Assembly: GCA_003667255.2 (NCBI GenBank)
Contig: RCWM02000479.1
Location: 1-64,000 of the forward strand
Length of the DNA: 64,000 nucleotides
Direction of reading: 5' to 3'
Origin: Euschistus heros
Lineage: Eukaryota; Arthropoda; Insecta; Hemiptera; Pentatomidae
Of this stretch, positions 1-11,398 are shown piece after piece; the first letter of the stretch is position 1; every line of letters starts with the position of its first letter. The translations under genes and the position numbers were made by a program. The notes under the pieces were generated by a model that worked only from the letters and a program-made list of their open reading frames with translations, made no database searches and was not told the origin of the DNA.

Positions 1-369
1 AAATTTGTTATTTAATATTCACGTAAATTTTGAAGAATCATTTCAAATTTTAATATTGAATCAATGTTGGTTTGTTTAAACCTGATCCCCTAAAAGAAGT
101 TTATTAAGGGTCTAATCAGAAATTATCTGAATCCGTAAATATATAGCTAGCTAATGTAATGTGACATGTAATGTTGTCTAAGGCTAGATGGTCCAATTGT
201 TAACAGTGCCACGACAAACATCGGGGGTCGAATTAATATTAATTAATTTTGTTTTTTATGTCGGCATTTTTCTGAGGTTAGCTATCAATTATCAGATATT
301 AGATCAGACTAGTTATTATATATTAGCAGCCCGATTAAAACGTCTTTATTTTATGGAAATCTAGAAGTC

Positions 370-905
370 TTCCTACTAAATTGTTCACCATAAGTCTTAA
401 AATCTTTTAGAATTGATCCTTCTATAAACCATTATGCATACCTCAAGTGACTTAAAATCTTTGTTGCGGGCCTTTCACTAAAATCAAAATTTTCAGTATC
501 TTGATGTTGCGCGAAGGAATTACACTTTCGCTTTCACATTTATTTATACAAGGCTTCTATTATCATATTATAATGACAGTTTGGCAATTCCCTAGCGCTA
601 AATTGAATTATCAAATTCAAAGATTTAGGCTTCAAATTTTAAAATTTAAAGATTTAATTTCAATTTCGTCCATAATCTTTTATTTATTAGTGTTTTATAG
701 TACAAACCTATTTAATTCTAGAATTTTTTCTACTAAAATTTTCCCTGTAAGCCTTAAAATCTTTGTTGTGGGCCTTTCATTAAATTCAAAATTTCAATAT
801 TTTTAATTTGCGCAAGGGAATCACACATCATAAATATTTACAACAGTTTTCACAGTTTTTCAATTCCCTTGCGCAAAATTGAATTAATCAAATTTAAGTT
901 TTAAC
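370..905. repeat. Diverged direct repeat, two units
   Basis: Two related units follow one another. Matching landmarks are a CTACTAAA segment near 373 and 728, CTTAAAATCTTTGTTG near 451 and 752, and an AATTCCCT..GCGC..AATTGAATTA block near 586 and 861. Spacing is about 300 bp. The second unit continues after 1128, because a Jockey fragment is inserted in it. No coding potential is seen in 1-905. Confidence 0.6.
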
Positions 906-1118
906 ACCCTCCGAGGCGCCTGAAAAGAAGATGGCCTCGAGACCTTCTAATATAGTATCTCATTACATAGAGCCTGTAGAAGTGCTACCAATGGGTAGTT
1001 GCTTTAAAAACAAGTGACGAGTCATTTTTAACATTATCATCAAATTTACTTGATGTATTGTATGTTCATATTGTAAATACAGTTGTAAATTTCAATCAAT
1101 AAATAAATAAAAAAAAAA
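906..1118 (+). mobile_element. Jockey-type LINE, 5'-truncated 3' end (copy a)
   Basis: This fragment holds the last codons of the reverse transcriptase ORF, the 3' UTR and a poly-A tail. It matches the 3' end of the fuller copy at 10.4-11.4 kb (CCTCCGAGGCGCCTGAAAAG, then TTTCAATCAATAAATAAA and A-rich sequence). It is flanked by the 10-bp direct repeat AAGTTTTAAC (896-905 and 1119-1128). A target-site duplication plus 5' truncation is the signature of target-primed reverse transcription. The host repeat resumes on the far side, confirming the insertion. Confidence 0.85.
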
Positions 1119-1128
1119 AAGTTTTAAC

Positions 1129-1739
1129 AATTTAAATTTTGAATTTCATCTTTATTACTTTATTTATTAATATTTTATTATTATATACCTTCACTTAAAC
1201 ACCACATAGTATGACTTGAAATATAAAACTTTAATAGAAAAAAAAATTAGCGTATTGAAATGGTTTGCACTTTACAATCGACTGAGTAATGCTCTCTAAT
1301 AATCCGCGACATAAACCGGATTAAAACATTGAAAGGAAACAAACAGAAGCGAGTGCTGTTTAGTAGTTGATTTGTCATATTATGTAGATTATTTTAGCCA
1401 CAAAAAAAAAGTAAAAATACCCAAAAATCGAAAATAGTGTTTTTGAGGTGTAGTGAGGAGATGGCCCCAGTGTGCGCTGGTCGAAGGTAGCCATAGTAAC
1501 TGAAATCCCAGTTTCACTCAAAAACATTATTAATCGAATATGATTTCTGCCAAAACTTAAATAAAGGTTTTTTAAATGCAAATTGAATAGAACTTAACAG
1601 AGTGCAATGAATTCAATAAACAAAATATCTGTTACAACCTCGTGACTTCACTAAGTAATTTCACATCTGTTGGTCAGCCCTATATTTCTTCCATATATTA
1701 CTCTGTTTATTAAATACAATTTAAATACTTGTATAACAA
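1129..1739. other. AT-rich stretch, no gene seen
   Basis: The first 60 bases continue the split repeat of 370-905. The rest is AT-rich, and only short ORFs without family resemblance are present. Confidence 0.5.
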
Positions 1740-1995
1740 TGAAGACATTATATTCTGCAAAGGGTGAGATATTTGCTGCAAACAGGCGGAGGATCGATAA
1801 GACACCTGATGCCGGACTGGCCTAATGCAGGGGCTCATTTAACCTAATGTTGGACAGATGTCGCCGCTCACAGGCCGCTGATATATCGCTGGTCACAGTT
1901 TTGTGTCGAGGGCGGGCTTCGTATCTCGCTTCTGTTATGTTTTAGGCCTCTTCTCTTCTAAACATGTTACATAATATGGAATGGATCCAGCCTCG
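1740..1995. other. GC-richer non-coding island
   Basis: Base composition rises clearly above the flanks (segments such as GCCGGACTGGCCTAATGCAG and GTCGAGGGCGGGCTTCG), yet every frame has stops. Such islands in AT-rich genomes are often conserved regulatory DNA, but this cannot be shown from one sequence. Confidence 0.35.
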
Positions 1996-2604
1996 TCCGA
2001 GAAGAGTGTACGCATAATAATTAGGTTGTAATCTTATGAAGAGGGTTTTTCATTTCCAGCTTAAATATGGGTATACACGCATTATTTCTAAAAAAAAAGT
2101 AAAATAGAAAGAAAAAAAGTAAAACAAGAAAAAAAAAATCATAGCGTTCTTAATTTTGGTAGTGTTGTTTATCGGGTTTAAATAGAACGGGGAGAGTGGG
2201 GGAATGAATGATTCTTATTTCAGTTTTTTTATAGAACACCTCCGGAACTACTATTGTTAGAAATACGTAATTGATATTGGGAATTGAAGATATCGAAAAA
2301 TCCTCGGTGGTTTAGGATGTTCTTAAACAACTTGAGGTTATCAAATTTTCACATTCACGGATACGGGTTTTGTCTTTAATGACTTAATAGCCCCAACCTA
2401 CTGGATTCTGATCTATCTGATTTATTGGATTCTCTTTAGATAGCCCTACCGTTGAAGCTACTTAAAAGTCCAGTAAAATAAGAAAAAATTGCTTTTATCC
2501 CCAACGAATCTTTATGTTTTTTGGGGTGCTAAATTCGAATCTGAAGTTTGCTATCACGGCAGGCGTCGGCTTTATACCCAAAATCGTTAGCAAAATACGA
2601 CCCT

Positions 2605-3078
2605 GTACCTATGAAATGAAAAAAAAAAAAAACAACATCAAAATTGGACCATCATTCGCGAAGTTATGGTCTGGGGAAAAATTGCAGAAATTGGCCAACT
2701 CGCGGTTAGTCCCAGTTCTCCGCTAAAACAGGCCTTTGTACTGTTTATATAACTCCGGAACTATTAGTCCAATCCAATATTAGATTATATCATCTTAAAG
2801 CTGGTTAAATTTACTATAGGCTAAATATTTAATCAAGTTCCTTAAACTACACACGCTAGAATGCTAAAAATCCTGAACTGTTGCAAAATCCAAGATTTTT
2901 TTGGTACATTTTTCACTTTGGAAAAAATTACAGAACTTTTTATCTGATCCCAAATTCTATGTTTCCATCTCAAAGCTGGTTTAATTTACTATTAGAATTG
3001 GCCAATTTATGCATTTTTTCCGCAGGCCACAACTTCACGAAACATGGTTGGAGTTGTTTTTTTTCATTTCGTAGGTAC
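2605..3078. repeat. Imperfect inverted repeat, arms ~85-95 bp
   Basis: The arm 2605-2699 (GTACCTATGAAATG...ATTGGCCAAC) recurs as its reverse complement at 2996-3078 with indels and substitutions. The region around it (2220-3100) also carries ACTCCGGAACTA-type motifs. It is probably an old non-autonomous DNA element. No protein is encoded. Confidence 0.55.
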
Positions 3079-3289
3079 TTAATTTCTTTTTTATTTCATT
3101 TGTAGGGTCGATCTACAATTAACATCTGGAAAATTTCTTAGGAAATAACTTTTATAGAGATTAGATTTTCATATTTTTCAGTAAATGTTATGTACTCTAA
3201 ATGCTTAGTTTATGTTCCAAGATTTTTTTTCTAAACTGTTTAGAATACTTTTTTTTTAATAATTTCCTTAAACAATGCAATTTGATGAA

Positions 3290-3640
3290 CAGTTTTTAAT
3301 TATAGTTCATTTTCTTCAGCTCTTTGTGGGCCTTGGCTTGTTTGAATATAACCGTCCACTGGTCTACATTAAGGCTCCTTTCAGTGTTTTAGTGTCACTG
3401 ACCACTTCCTGTTGTTAACGTCTCCTAGGATGTCTTCTTCGTCTTGTGCCATGCATCACATACTTAACATGCCATATAACGTTTTTCGTGGACTAGCCAC
3501 TAAATAGGCTTCGCCTTTATTAACTGAACAATATTTGCGTGCGGCCCGATTTGCGCTTTTAATTCTTTATTTGTTCTAATTCTCCATTACTCTTTCACTC
3601 GGGCAGAGCCATAGATTTTGAGCAGTATTTTTCTCTCAAT
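3290..3640 (-). pseudogene. LINE ORF2 C-terminal remnant (low certainty)
   Basis: On the minus strand, broken frames give RTRRRHPRRR-like text and then DQWTVIFKQAKAHKELKK. This resembles the extreme C-terminus of RTE/CR1-type LINE polyproteins, where a basic arginine-rich box precedes a W..I...AKAH motif. Frames are interrupted by stops. No reverse transcriptase core is visible here. It could be a chance resemblance. Confidence 0.3.
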
Positions 3641-4870
3641 CTTTTTAAGATCACTAGTTGCAACTGCAAACTAATTACACATGTTATGACTGTATATATC
3701 GCAATAGGTCTTATGGATGTTTTGAAGTCTGGTCTGCGTTGTTTTTGGAATTAAAAAAAATTTTAAATGGGCGTAAGTTTGCATAGTAGGCTCGGTTGCT
3801 GTTAATAATTCCTTTTTTAATTTCAACCGTAAATTTATTTCTGTTATTAGGAGCCAAATAAGTAAATGTACTATGGTTTAAAATCTAAATTAATTTACTC
3901 TTAAATTTTGGCTGGTCATATATTATATATTTTAAGTATAATTGTGTAGTGAAATCAAAGAAAAATGAAAATTTTATTTTGATAGACTTTTCATCAGGTT
4001 TTGCTGCTAACTTGAGAAATAGATGATTATTTTTCGTATAATGATTCCCACTTTATTTTCGTCTAATAATGTCTATCCCTTTTTTCCCCTTATCCCTAGT
4101 AAACTTTCTTTTGAAGTTTTTTAAAAGGCCCGTTGTTGAAATGATGAAGATCAATGAGTAGGGAAGTTTGTAGGGGGGGGGGGGGCTGATAGAAAAAGTC
4201 CGTAGGCGGTGCCATCAGAGATCCCGACTGATCTTTTTCATTAAACTTATTGGGGAGGGGGGTCTAATGAATTCCCCTCCTCCCACTGCCCCTCGGGTGA
4301 TACCATTCAAGAAAGTTTTAAAAAACTACCCTTTTTTTTTTATTTCGGTGAGATCCAGCTGGCATGTCTTCAAGTCCAGGTGTATTAGGGATCGGCAATA
4401 TAAGAAAGCCCCCTTTCGAGAGCGGGATCTCAATAGAGAGCCCGGCTTTATCCTCCTCATTAGTTAGCCTCTGGGTTTTGTGCCAAGGGAAGAAGGGCCA
4501 TAAAGCCTTCCTAGTATATGGGATAACTTTAATCCTTAGTCAAAGTCATTATTCTGTTTTCTTTGATGGGGTGGCACTATATGGAGAATGAAAGCTAGTT
4601 TAAAAATAAAAAAGTAATGTCTCAAGTTTCTCAATATTGCCTTAAACTTAGCTAATGGACCCATTAAATAATAGAGTGTATAAAAAAAGTCAAGCACTTG
4701 ATTCCTATGTTGGTTTTTTTTATAGCGAACAGAAAAAGAGAACAAGCAGTCATGTGGGAAACATAAAGAACATCTGTTTGCACTCATACGGCTCAAGGTC
4801 ATGGTATCTTTCAGAAGTCCTGCCGCTTAGAGAGCAAGAAATGCCTCCCACACAAATTTCTTGTCTTACG
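3641..4870. other. AT-rich stretch with a poly-G run, no gene seen
   Basis: Only short unrecognised ORFs are present. A poly-G run lies near 4172-4185. No element ends or target duplications were found. Confidence 0.4.
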
Positions 4871-4879
4871 TTTAAAAAT

Positions 4880-4960
4880 ATTCATATTTTTTTTATGAAT
4901 GTTTAAAATTCAAAACTAGTTTTCTAATAAAAAAATTTTTTAGTTATTAGTCCTTTTTGA
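4880..4960 (+). repeat. Dispersed repeat P (hammerhead-like family), degraded copy
   Basis: The segment ATGAATGTTT...ATTCAAAACTAG followed by TTTTCTAATAAA matches the repeat that forms the palindrome at 14.9-15.35 kb. This copy lacks the upstream CTGAAGA block. Confidence 0.5.
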
Positions 4961-5120
4961 ATTCAAGTATTTAATCTAAAATGGGTTTCTTGATCGTATT
5001 GGGCGATTGTTGTTTGGTTTAATAAAATTAACGGACTTTGACCTGGACTTAGGGGATCAATTACCAATCTTAACAAATATTGATTAACTATAAGAGCACA
5101 ATAAGTAAATACATAATTGT

Positions 5121-5241
5121 ATGGTTTAGTGGAGCCCCAAAGCTCAACTCCGTACGTCCATAATTACAAGTATGTAAATAGTCTTTTGTAATTAATTGGG
5201 AGCTTTGTACGTTTATCTAGTAAATGTTGATGACGTTTCTT
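5121..5241 (-). mobile_element. Jockey-type LINE fragment (copy b)
   Basis: This is an internal reverse transcriptase fragment. The motif GGAGCCCCAAAGCTCAACTC (complement of the codons for E-L-W-G-S) and the following TTTTGTAATTAATTGGGAGC match the other Jockey copies. It is truncated at both ends, with no tail or target duplication. Confidence 0.8.
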
Positions 5242-5324
5242 ACATTATTAAAAAAAAAAATAATAATGTATACTATCTATGTAACGACGTGCTTATGTTT
5301 TTGAATTTTTGTTTGTTTTTAAAA

Positions 5325-5420
5325 CCGGTGATGAATGTTTTACATTCAAAAATAGTTTTGAAATAAAATAATTCCAATAGAGGTGGCAAATTATTCATCA
5401 AACCTAATTGCTAATCGTTG
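5325..5420 (+). repeat. Dispersed repeat P, degraded copy
   Basis: GATGAATGTTTTACATTC is followed by AATAAAATAATTCCAATAGA and GGTGGCAAATTATTCATCAA. This matches the right arm of the 15-kb palindrome in order and spacing. Confidence 0.55.
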
Positions 5421-5524
5421 TTTATTTTTACATTTCCTCTTTAATTTTTTTAAATGTATAATACATGTCAATAAATGTAGTTTGCGTTTTCCCTCACAAA
5501 TTTACTACTTATCCTTGAGCTAAA

Positions 5525-5840
5525 CATTAACATGGCCCGAGGCCCGCGGTGGTCGGGATGCGATTTATCAAAGGAGGGAGGGAGGAGGTTGCCTTAGCCT
5601 AGTAATCTGGACAGCTGTTCGCTGGGGATAAAGAATGACCAGGGGCAGCGGCTGCTGGCAGCCTCCAGAGGCATCCATCTCTGCAACAGGCTACTGGGGG
5701 CCGACAGCCCTCCTCCAATCCTCCAATCCTCCAAGCCTCCAATCCTCAGGCCTATCTACAGTCTACAGCATCCTCGTCCGCGGGGTTTAGATTGCCTCTC
5801 TGCCTTCGATCAGGTCTCCTGTTGGATTTGCCAAACGCCT
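5525..5840. other. GC-rich non-coding island with CTCCAATC repeats
   Basis: A sharp GC-rich block with stops in all frames. It includes a short tandem array of CTCCAATC/CTCCAAGC octamers near 5712-5745. It is a candidate regulatory region. There is no direct evidence of function. Confidence 0.4.
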
Positions 5841-5956
5841 ATAACAGATGTTCGCTCGTTGGTACGTGACAAAAATTGACTCTTGGTCTTTGCATTAATA
5901 TAATCTAGCTGTGATTGGAAATTTTGTGATAGTAAAAATATGTTGAAATAATTCAA

Positions 5957-6476
5957 CACTCCGTCAAAAGTATTGCAACACCCATAATTCTCGAGATTTT
6001 CCTGGTTTTTACCTTAATCCATATTTGGTTTATATTCATATTATTATTATTTATTAAACATGATTAATTAAGGATTAGACACATCCATGTTTTTTCCTGT
6101 TAATAACAAATAATGAAATTTTAGATTATTTTTTTCAAATTTCCTTCAGTCTATGTTTATCATTCGTTTTGTTATTTACAAGTATGCAGTAGTCATTCAA
6201 GCGAGGAGGGGGGGGCAATATGTCTCATTAAATATAAATTTAAAAGTTAAAATTGTAAAAAATGAAAATTTCAAAAAGTAATTTTTATAACTTTTTTTTT
6301 TTTTATTTATTGGAAGAAATATTGTAATATTATTTTAATAAAAAATGATTATTTCTAGTTCAGGAATATTTATTATTTATAGACTTCAGAATTTTCTTTG
6401 TTATTAAAACAAAATACGTTTTTATAAAATTCAAATATTTCAAAGTGTTACTTTTATAATACTTTTGACGAGGAGT
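5957..6476. mobile_element. Tc1-like non-autonomous element (degraded)
   Basis: The left end ACTCCGTCAAAAGTATTGC and the inverted right end (complement ACTCCTCGTCAAAAGTATTA) resemble Tc1/mariner-superfamily termini. TA follows the right end, but the left TA is lost. The interior is AT-rich with no transposase. Length is about 520 bp. Confidence 0.45.
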
Positions 6477-6479
6477 TTA

Positions 6480-7915
6480 TTATAATGAGAAAAAAAAAAC
6501 TAATCCTTTAATTATTAAAAGGATTAAAAAACTTTAATTAACATTTGTTGAATAAAAATACAATTTGGGGTTATGTCTTTATTATTTTACTAGCTGAAAG
6601 GACCCTGCTCAGCTACGGTTTAATATCATTAGGGTTAAGGACAACTTAAATTAGTAAAAGTTAAGGTTAACATTGATAATAATTATTACTTAAATAAACC
6701 TAAAGAATTCCATTCTTAGAATAATTTCAATAAGTAAATTTGACAATTTGCAAAAGTTAATTTTATCTTATTTTGATAGTCCTCCAGTGAAGCTTCGAGG
6801 CAGCACTATCATCTTACCCAGCTCTGATACCAGACCATCAACTTTTCTTATGGCATACTTTAAGTGAATATAGTCTCAACTTCTCACCTTTTTTGATTTT
6901 TTCGTATAAAGTTTAGTCTTTCTGTTTCTATTTTTACTTACATATCAAGCATAAATTGGTTGAGGAGATTACGAAGTTAAAGTAAATAAGGTTCTTCACC
7001 TCATAACATTTAGGCGTAAAAATCTGCTTCAGACACGGTTTTTTTAATTGGTTTATTAGTGTTTGAGTCACGCTGAGGGATGTTAATGGTAAAATATGAG
7101 AGGATACTGAAGAGAATCATACACTTGATAGAACTCACTGATTCTTATCAGTTTTTTGTCCCTACATCGAACTGGCCTTACATTAGCGAGCACCTAGGGC
7201 CCTAGAGGAAGCTACATATCGAATTTCATTCCAATCCGTTCGGTGGTTTCTGAGATTTCGTGTTAAATGAGTGAGTGGTATTTGACAAATATATAGTAGA
7301 TAATTGAAGAAAGTGGTTATTATTTAATAATTGATGATGATGAATAAAAACAGGATTACGATACAAATTTTCAATCATTTTTATAAGAGCAGAAATGGTA
7401 ACCAATGGATTCAGGGAATTAGGAAAGACATGGCAGAGATTGGTATAACAGATAACGTAATACAAGACAGACAGATTCAGAAGAATGGTACTAAACTATA
7501 AGGTTTTCTAGAAGAAAGGAAAGAGAAAAAGGATTAGTACCTGGAAATAAGAAAGAAGGAAACAGCAAAGTGAAAGAATGGAGTACTATTGGAAATCAAG
7601 GAAAGAATGAACGGATATTATTGCATATGGTTACTTCACGTGATTCTAAACGGCCAACGTGGGTGGGAAAAAAATAAGAAAAAAAATTGAACAAAGTTTT
7701 TAATGCCCGACTCCTACTTTGTTCTTAGTTGAAAAAGAAAAAAAAAAGGTACCATTAACTAATTTTTAAATCATGTAATATTTACTTAATATCTTTCAAA
7801 ATCGTTTCCATTTAACTTCTAGTATTCAATAAATTTGATCAGAGCGAAGAAAAAAGTTCGAAGAATATGGCTAAGTAATTGATTGCTTTTGGAAAAGCGA
7901 ACGCAAGTGGCACTA
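6480..7915. other. AT-rich stretch, no gene seen
   Basis: Only short ORFs without recognisable features. A purine-rich patch lies at 7500-7620. No element boundaries were recognised. Confidence 0.4.
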
Positions 7916-7918
7916 AAA

Positions 7919-8500
7919 TTTTTTATTTTTTTTATTTATTTAATTGAAATTGACAACTGTACATGCAAATATATTATACATCAAGTAAATACGATGATAA
8001 TGATAAAAATGACACGTCACTTGTTTTTAAAGTAACTACCCATTGGTAGCACTAATAGAGGTTCTATATAATGAATTATGTTAGAAGATCTCGAGGCCAT
8101 CTTCTTTTCATACGCCTCGGAGGGTTATATGGAATGGAATGAGAAGCAAGTTGTGATACTAATGGGTTTGAATGATTGTGGAGTTTGCTATGAAAGGATA
8201 GATATCTGGTTTGAGCTAAGTCAGAAACTTAAGGTATATTAAGATCTTTGTGGATAAGTTTGTTTGTGACGAAGTGAGGAGCATTTAGGATTTTTCTAAG
8301 GATTTTGGATTGCAACGATTGGACACGAGATGAATTGGATGGTTTAGTGGAGCCCCAAAGCTCAACTCCGTACTTCCTTAGGTCTAATCACAGTTATATA
8401 TATTAGTCTTTTGTAATTAATTGGGAGCTTTATCAACGTTTGTCAAGTAAATGTTGAAGTAGTCGAAAACGGCGGGCAGTTTCTTGTCGTTTGAGTCTTG
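7919..8500 (-). mobile_element. Jockey-type LINE 3' half (copy c)
   Basis: Read on the minus strand, this runs from the end of the finger/palm region (complement of CTGCCCG...TTTCGAC near 8465-8480) through the E-L-W-G motif (8350-8370), the R-L-K-R-R C-terminus near 8095-8125, the 3' UTR and a poly-A tail, seen as T-rich sequence at 7919-7943. The ORF has stops and indels. Like most copies here it is 5'-truncated. Confidence 0.8.
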
Positions 8501-8628
8501 TGTTAAAATGTAAAAGAGAAAATTACGAGAATGCTTTAGTAACGTAACCTATGATGATGGAATCTTATGGAGGGAAACTAGAAATCTTACCGGGCATTAT
8601 GAAGTCCAAGGAGGGGTGCTTATATTTA

Positions 8629-8811
8629 CAGCCTTGGCCGAAAGTATTAGGCACCAACAATTTTCTCACCAAAATTTTCTTCAAGAGTACTAACTTTCAA
8701 GGATTGAGGAATAACCCTTTAAAAGGAACTATTTTGTTCCTTTTAATAGATTATTCCTGCTTATTAAATTAAATAAAGTATTAAGGTGCCTAATACTTTT
8801 GGCCAAGGCTG
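8629..8811. mobile_element. Tc1/mariner-type MITE, 183 bp, TA target
   Basis: The 27-bp terminal inverted repeats begin CAGCCTTGGCC and end TATTAGGCACC, and differ at one position. TA dinucleotides flank both ends (8627-8628, 8812-8813). No coding capacity. Size, termini and TA duplication fit a MITE mobilised by a Tc1/mariner-like transposase. Confidence 0.85.
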
Positions 8812-8979
8812 TAAACATAAGGTTAATGACATTACGTAAAAAATATTTCCTTAGTCAAAACACAAAATTTTTGATTTGAAAGCTGATTTAAAAGTGGGCT
8901 GCTTTTGCTATATAATGTAAAATGCTTTATTACAAATAAAGGTAGTATACGAGTTATCTGTTATATATATCCTGAGAAC

Positions 8980-9045
8980 TGAAGATGAATTATTAGCATT
9001 TGAAATAGTTTTCTAATAAAATAATAAGAATTGGCAATTAAGATA
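8980..9045 (+). repeat. Dispersed repeat P with CTGAAGA core
   Basis: Contains GAACTGAAGATGAATTATT, then GCATTTGAAATAGTTTTC and TAATAAAATAATAAG. The order matches the palindrome arm at 15150-15205, including the CTGAAGA block. The CGAAA element is mutated to TGAAA. Confidence 0.6.
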
Positions 9046-9194
9046 TCAGTCCTTGTGGTGTACATGTTGCCCTAAAGATCAAGACAATGTGAACAAAAAT
9101 AATAATTTTTCGGAATAAATTATTTAATAATTTCCTCAAGTTCCTTTAGTGACAATTTATTTTTGAATGAATTTAAAATTTATTCAAACCTTTA

Positions 9195-9415
9195 AATACA
9201 TTACTGGGGACTTGATGGGCTAGTGAGTAGGGGGCGAGGGTCCTAAAGGGTCGTGGGTTCGAATCCCACCTAAGCTGGTTGAAATTTATTTCGTAGCCGA
9301 CCCTTGAATAAATCTTAACCTTCTCAGCTTGACTAGAATAGGTTGGTAACCTGTAGAATAACGCACTCTTCCTCGCACACTCCCAAATAAACAAATAAAC
9401 ATAATTAAGGTACTG
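9195..9415 (+). mobile_element. tRNA-derived SINE (family S1)
   Basis: A Pol III-type internal promoter is visible: an A-box-like TGGGCTAGTGAGTAGG near 9219 and a perfect B box GGTTCGAATCC near 9258. The acceptor stem does not pair, so this is not a functional tRNA. The body continues with TAGAATAGGTTGGTAACC and ends in AAATAAACAAATAAACATAA. The body module recurs at 20.15-20.26 kb and 57.19-57.30 kb, which shows a dispersed family. Confidence 0.7.
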
Positions 9416-9502
9416 ACATAGGATTATATTCACTCCATTGTCACTACTGTAATTACTATAATCAGGAAAGATAAAAATGCATGGTGTAAGAACCCTGGGT
9501 TT

Positions 9503-9504
<2 letters not shown>

Positions 9505-9550
<46 letters not shown>
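9505..9550. repeat. Poly-T tract, ~46 nt
   Basis: An uninterrupted T run. It may be an orphan retrotransposon tail on the minus strand. Length is likely to vary between individuals and assemblies. Confidence 0.8.
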
Positions 9551-9553
<3 letters not shown>

Positions 9554-9559
9554 TTATTC

Positions 9560-10385
9560 TAGGAGGTGAAAAAACTTGTCCTTTTACATTTTCTGGTTTT
9601 TACTCCCGAGTTTTTTTTTTTTAAGGCTGAACAACTGTAATTTGACACTTAAATTGCCCTTTTCCTCTAAAATACTCTAAAATGAAATAAATTACGGAAA
9701 ATTTAAAAAAAAAATTCTGGACGTCTATTCTCATGGAACGACAATCATGCAAGGTAAAGATACAAGAAGAGAAATAAATTAAAGAGGTAAGAAAGTAGAT
9801 AGAAAACTGTGACTAAGGAGGCAGAGAGGAAGGTGAAGAATTTCAATTATAAGGGAACCCATTTCCATCCGTCATCGCCTAACATTTATAAGCTTTATCT
9901 GTCTGGCCCTTGTCCCCTCGAGAATCTGGCCCGCCCTCCCTCGCTGTCTTATAGCTGTCCCTTCCCGGTTTATTCGAATATTTCATTCTCTTATATCCGC
10001 AGTTATATAAACTTTGTGTTGTGTCTGTAAAGGGAAAGAGGAAATAAATATCATATTATAGACCAATGATGTGTCGGTACCAAAGTCTGTAGATTTTCGG
10101 TACCGATACCTTGGTTAAAAATAAATTGATATCAGAAAAAAAAACCATACCAAATCATATTAAAACAATAACAACTCCAGAAATAAATAGTAAGCAGCAA
10201 CTACCATGCATAACTCACAAAATACAATATATAAGTTAATTGTAGTGCAAACAATGTACAAGAAATATTTCATATTATTAGTACATTCCCAAGGTTCTGG
10301 GTTTATTATTACTTAATTAATTATAAATATTCAATTAAAGCCTTTCACTAAACATGTAAAAGGGAAGATGCACTGATATGTGTTA
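9560..10385. other. No gene recognised; possible hAT end at ~10064-10125
   Basis: A moderately GC-rich patch lies at 9865-9970. Near 10064 the sequence GATGTGTCGGTACCAAAG and a mirrored TTCGGTACCGATACC resemble hAT termini. No transposase lies nearby. Confidence 0.3.
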
Positions 10386-10423
10386 TCTGAATCTTTTTCT
10401 TTTTTTTAATATCAATTATTGAA

Positions 10424-11398
10424 CCTACTCCTCTCTCTTTACCCAATCTGCAGGTGTTCCTCAAGGAAGTATCCTAGGTCCAATCCTCTACACGGTGTAT
10501 ACAGCTGACATCCCGACGCATCCTAGCACCATCCTAACCACGTATGCTGATGACACGTGTGTGTTATCAGTAAACTATAATCCCTTCATTGCCTCCCAGA
10601 CACTCCAATCCCATATCATAAAACTTCAAGAATGGTGTCAAAAATGGAGAATCAAAATAAATCCAAATAAATCCCATCAAATAACCTTCACCCTCCGTCG
10701 TAAACCCACGACTTCCTGCCCTACAATATCCTTTAACGATGTTCCGCTAATCCCCGTTGAACAGATCCGCTACCTAGGATTCCATCTGGACAAACGTCTT
10801 ACTTGGAATCCACATACAAGACTAAAACGACAAGAAACTGCCCGTCGCTATCGACTACTTCAACATTTACTTGACAAACGCTCCAATCTTCCAATTAATT
10901 ACAAAAGACTCATTTACATGACAATAATTAGACCAATTTGGACATACGGAGTTGAGCTTTGGGGCTCCACTAAACCATCCAATTCATCTCGTATCTAATC
11001 CTTACAATCCAAAATCCTTAGAAAAATCCTAAATGCTCCTTACTTCGTCACAAATAAACTTATCCAGAAAGATCTTAATATACCTTACGTTTCTGACGCG
11101 GCTCAAACCAGATATCAATCCTTTCACAGCAAACTCCACAACCATTCAAATCCATTAGTATCACAACTTGCATCTCATTCCATTCCAGATAACCCTCCGA
11201 GGCGCCTGAAAAGAAGATGGCCTCGGGATCTTCTAATATAGTGCTTTATCATGTAGAACCTTAATAAGTGCTACCAATGGGTAGGTGATTTAAAAACAAG
11301 TGACGTGTCATTTTTATCTATTTCATCACATTTACTTGATGTATTTTATTTTTTGTATAAACAGTTGTAAATTTCAATAAATAATTTAAAAAAAAAAA
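10424..11398 (+). mobile_element. Jockey-type LINE, 5'-truncated, inserted in copy e (copy d)
   Basis: This is the longest Jockey copy. It runs from the reverse transcriptase palm to the poly-A tail. It is flanked by the 10-bp duplication AATTATTGAA (10414-10423 and 11399-11408). The left flank (poly-T then ATCAATTATTGAA) and right flank (ATTTACAACTG) join into the 3' UTR of a second Jockey copy in the opposite orientation. Copy d therefore landed inside copy e. Confidence 0.85.
10441..11241 (+). pseudogene. Jockey reverse transcriptase C-terminal half, one stop
   Basis: Part of the ORF2 polyprotein that copies LINE RNA at nicked chromosomal DNA. The frame opens at AGVPQGSILGP, the conserved motif before the catalytic palm. 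The catalytic box YADD follows at about 10542-10553, then WRIKINPNKS (motif D region), IRYLGFHLDKRLTW, and the C-terminal RPIWTYGVELWGS typical of Jockey clade proteins. An in-frame TAA at 10996-10998 (CAA in related copies) breaks it. Beyond that stop the same frame stays open to TAG at 11239-11241, ending with a basic RLKRRW segment. Endonuclease, gag-like ORF1 and the N-terminal RT are missing through 5' truncation. One nonsense change in about 800 bp suggests a fairly recent insertion. Confidence 0.9.

Noticed and set aside
9219..9290. tRNA gene
   Set aside because: A and B boxes are present, but the acceptor and anticodon arms do not fold, and the sequence continues into a repeated SINE body.
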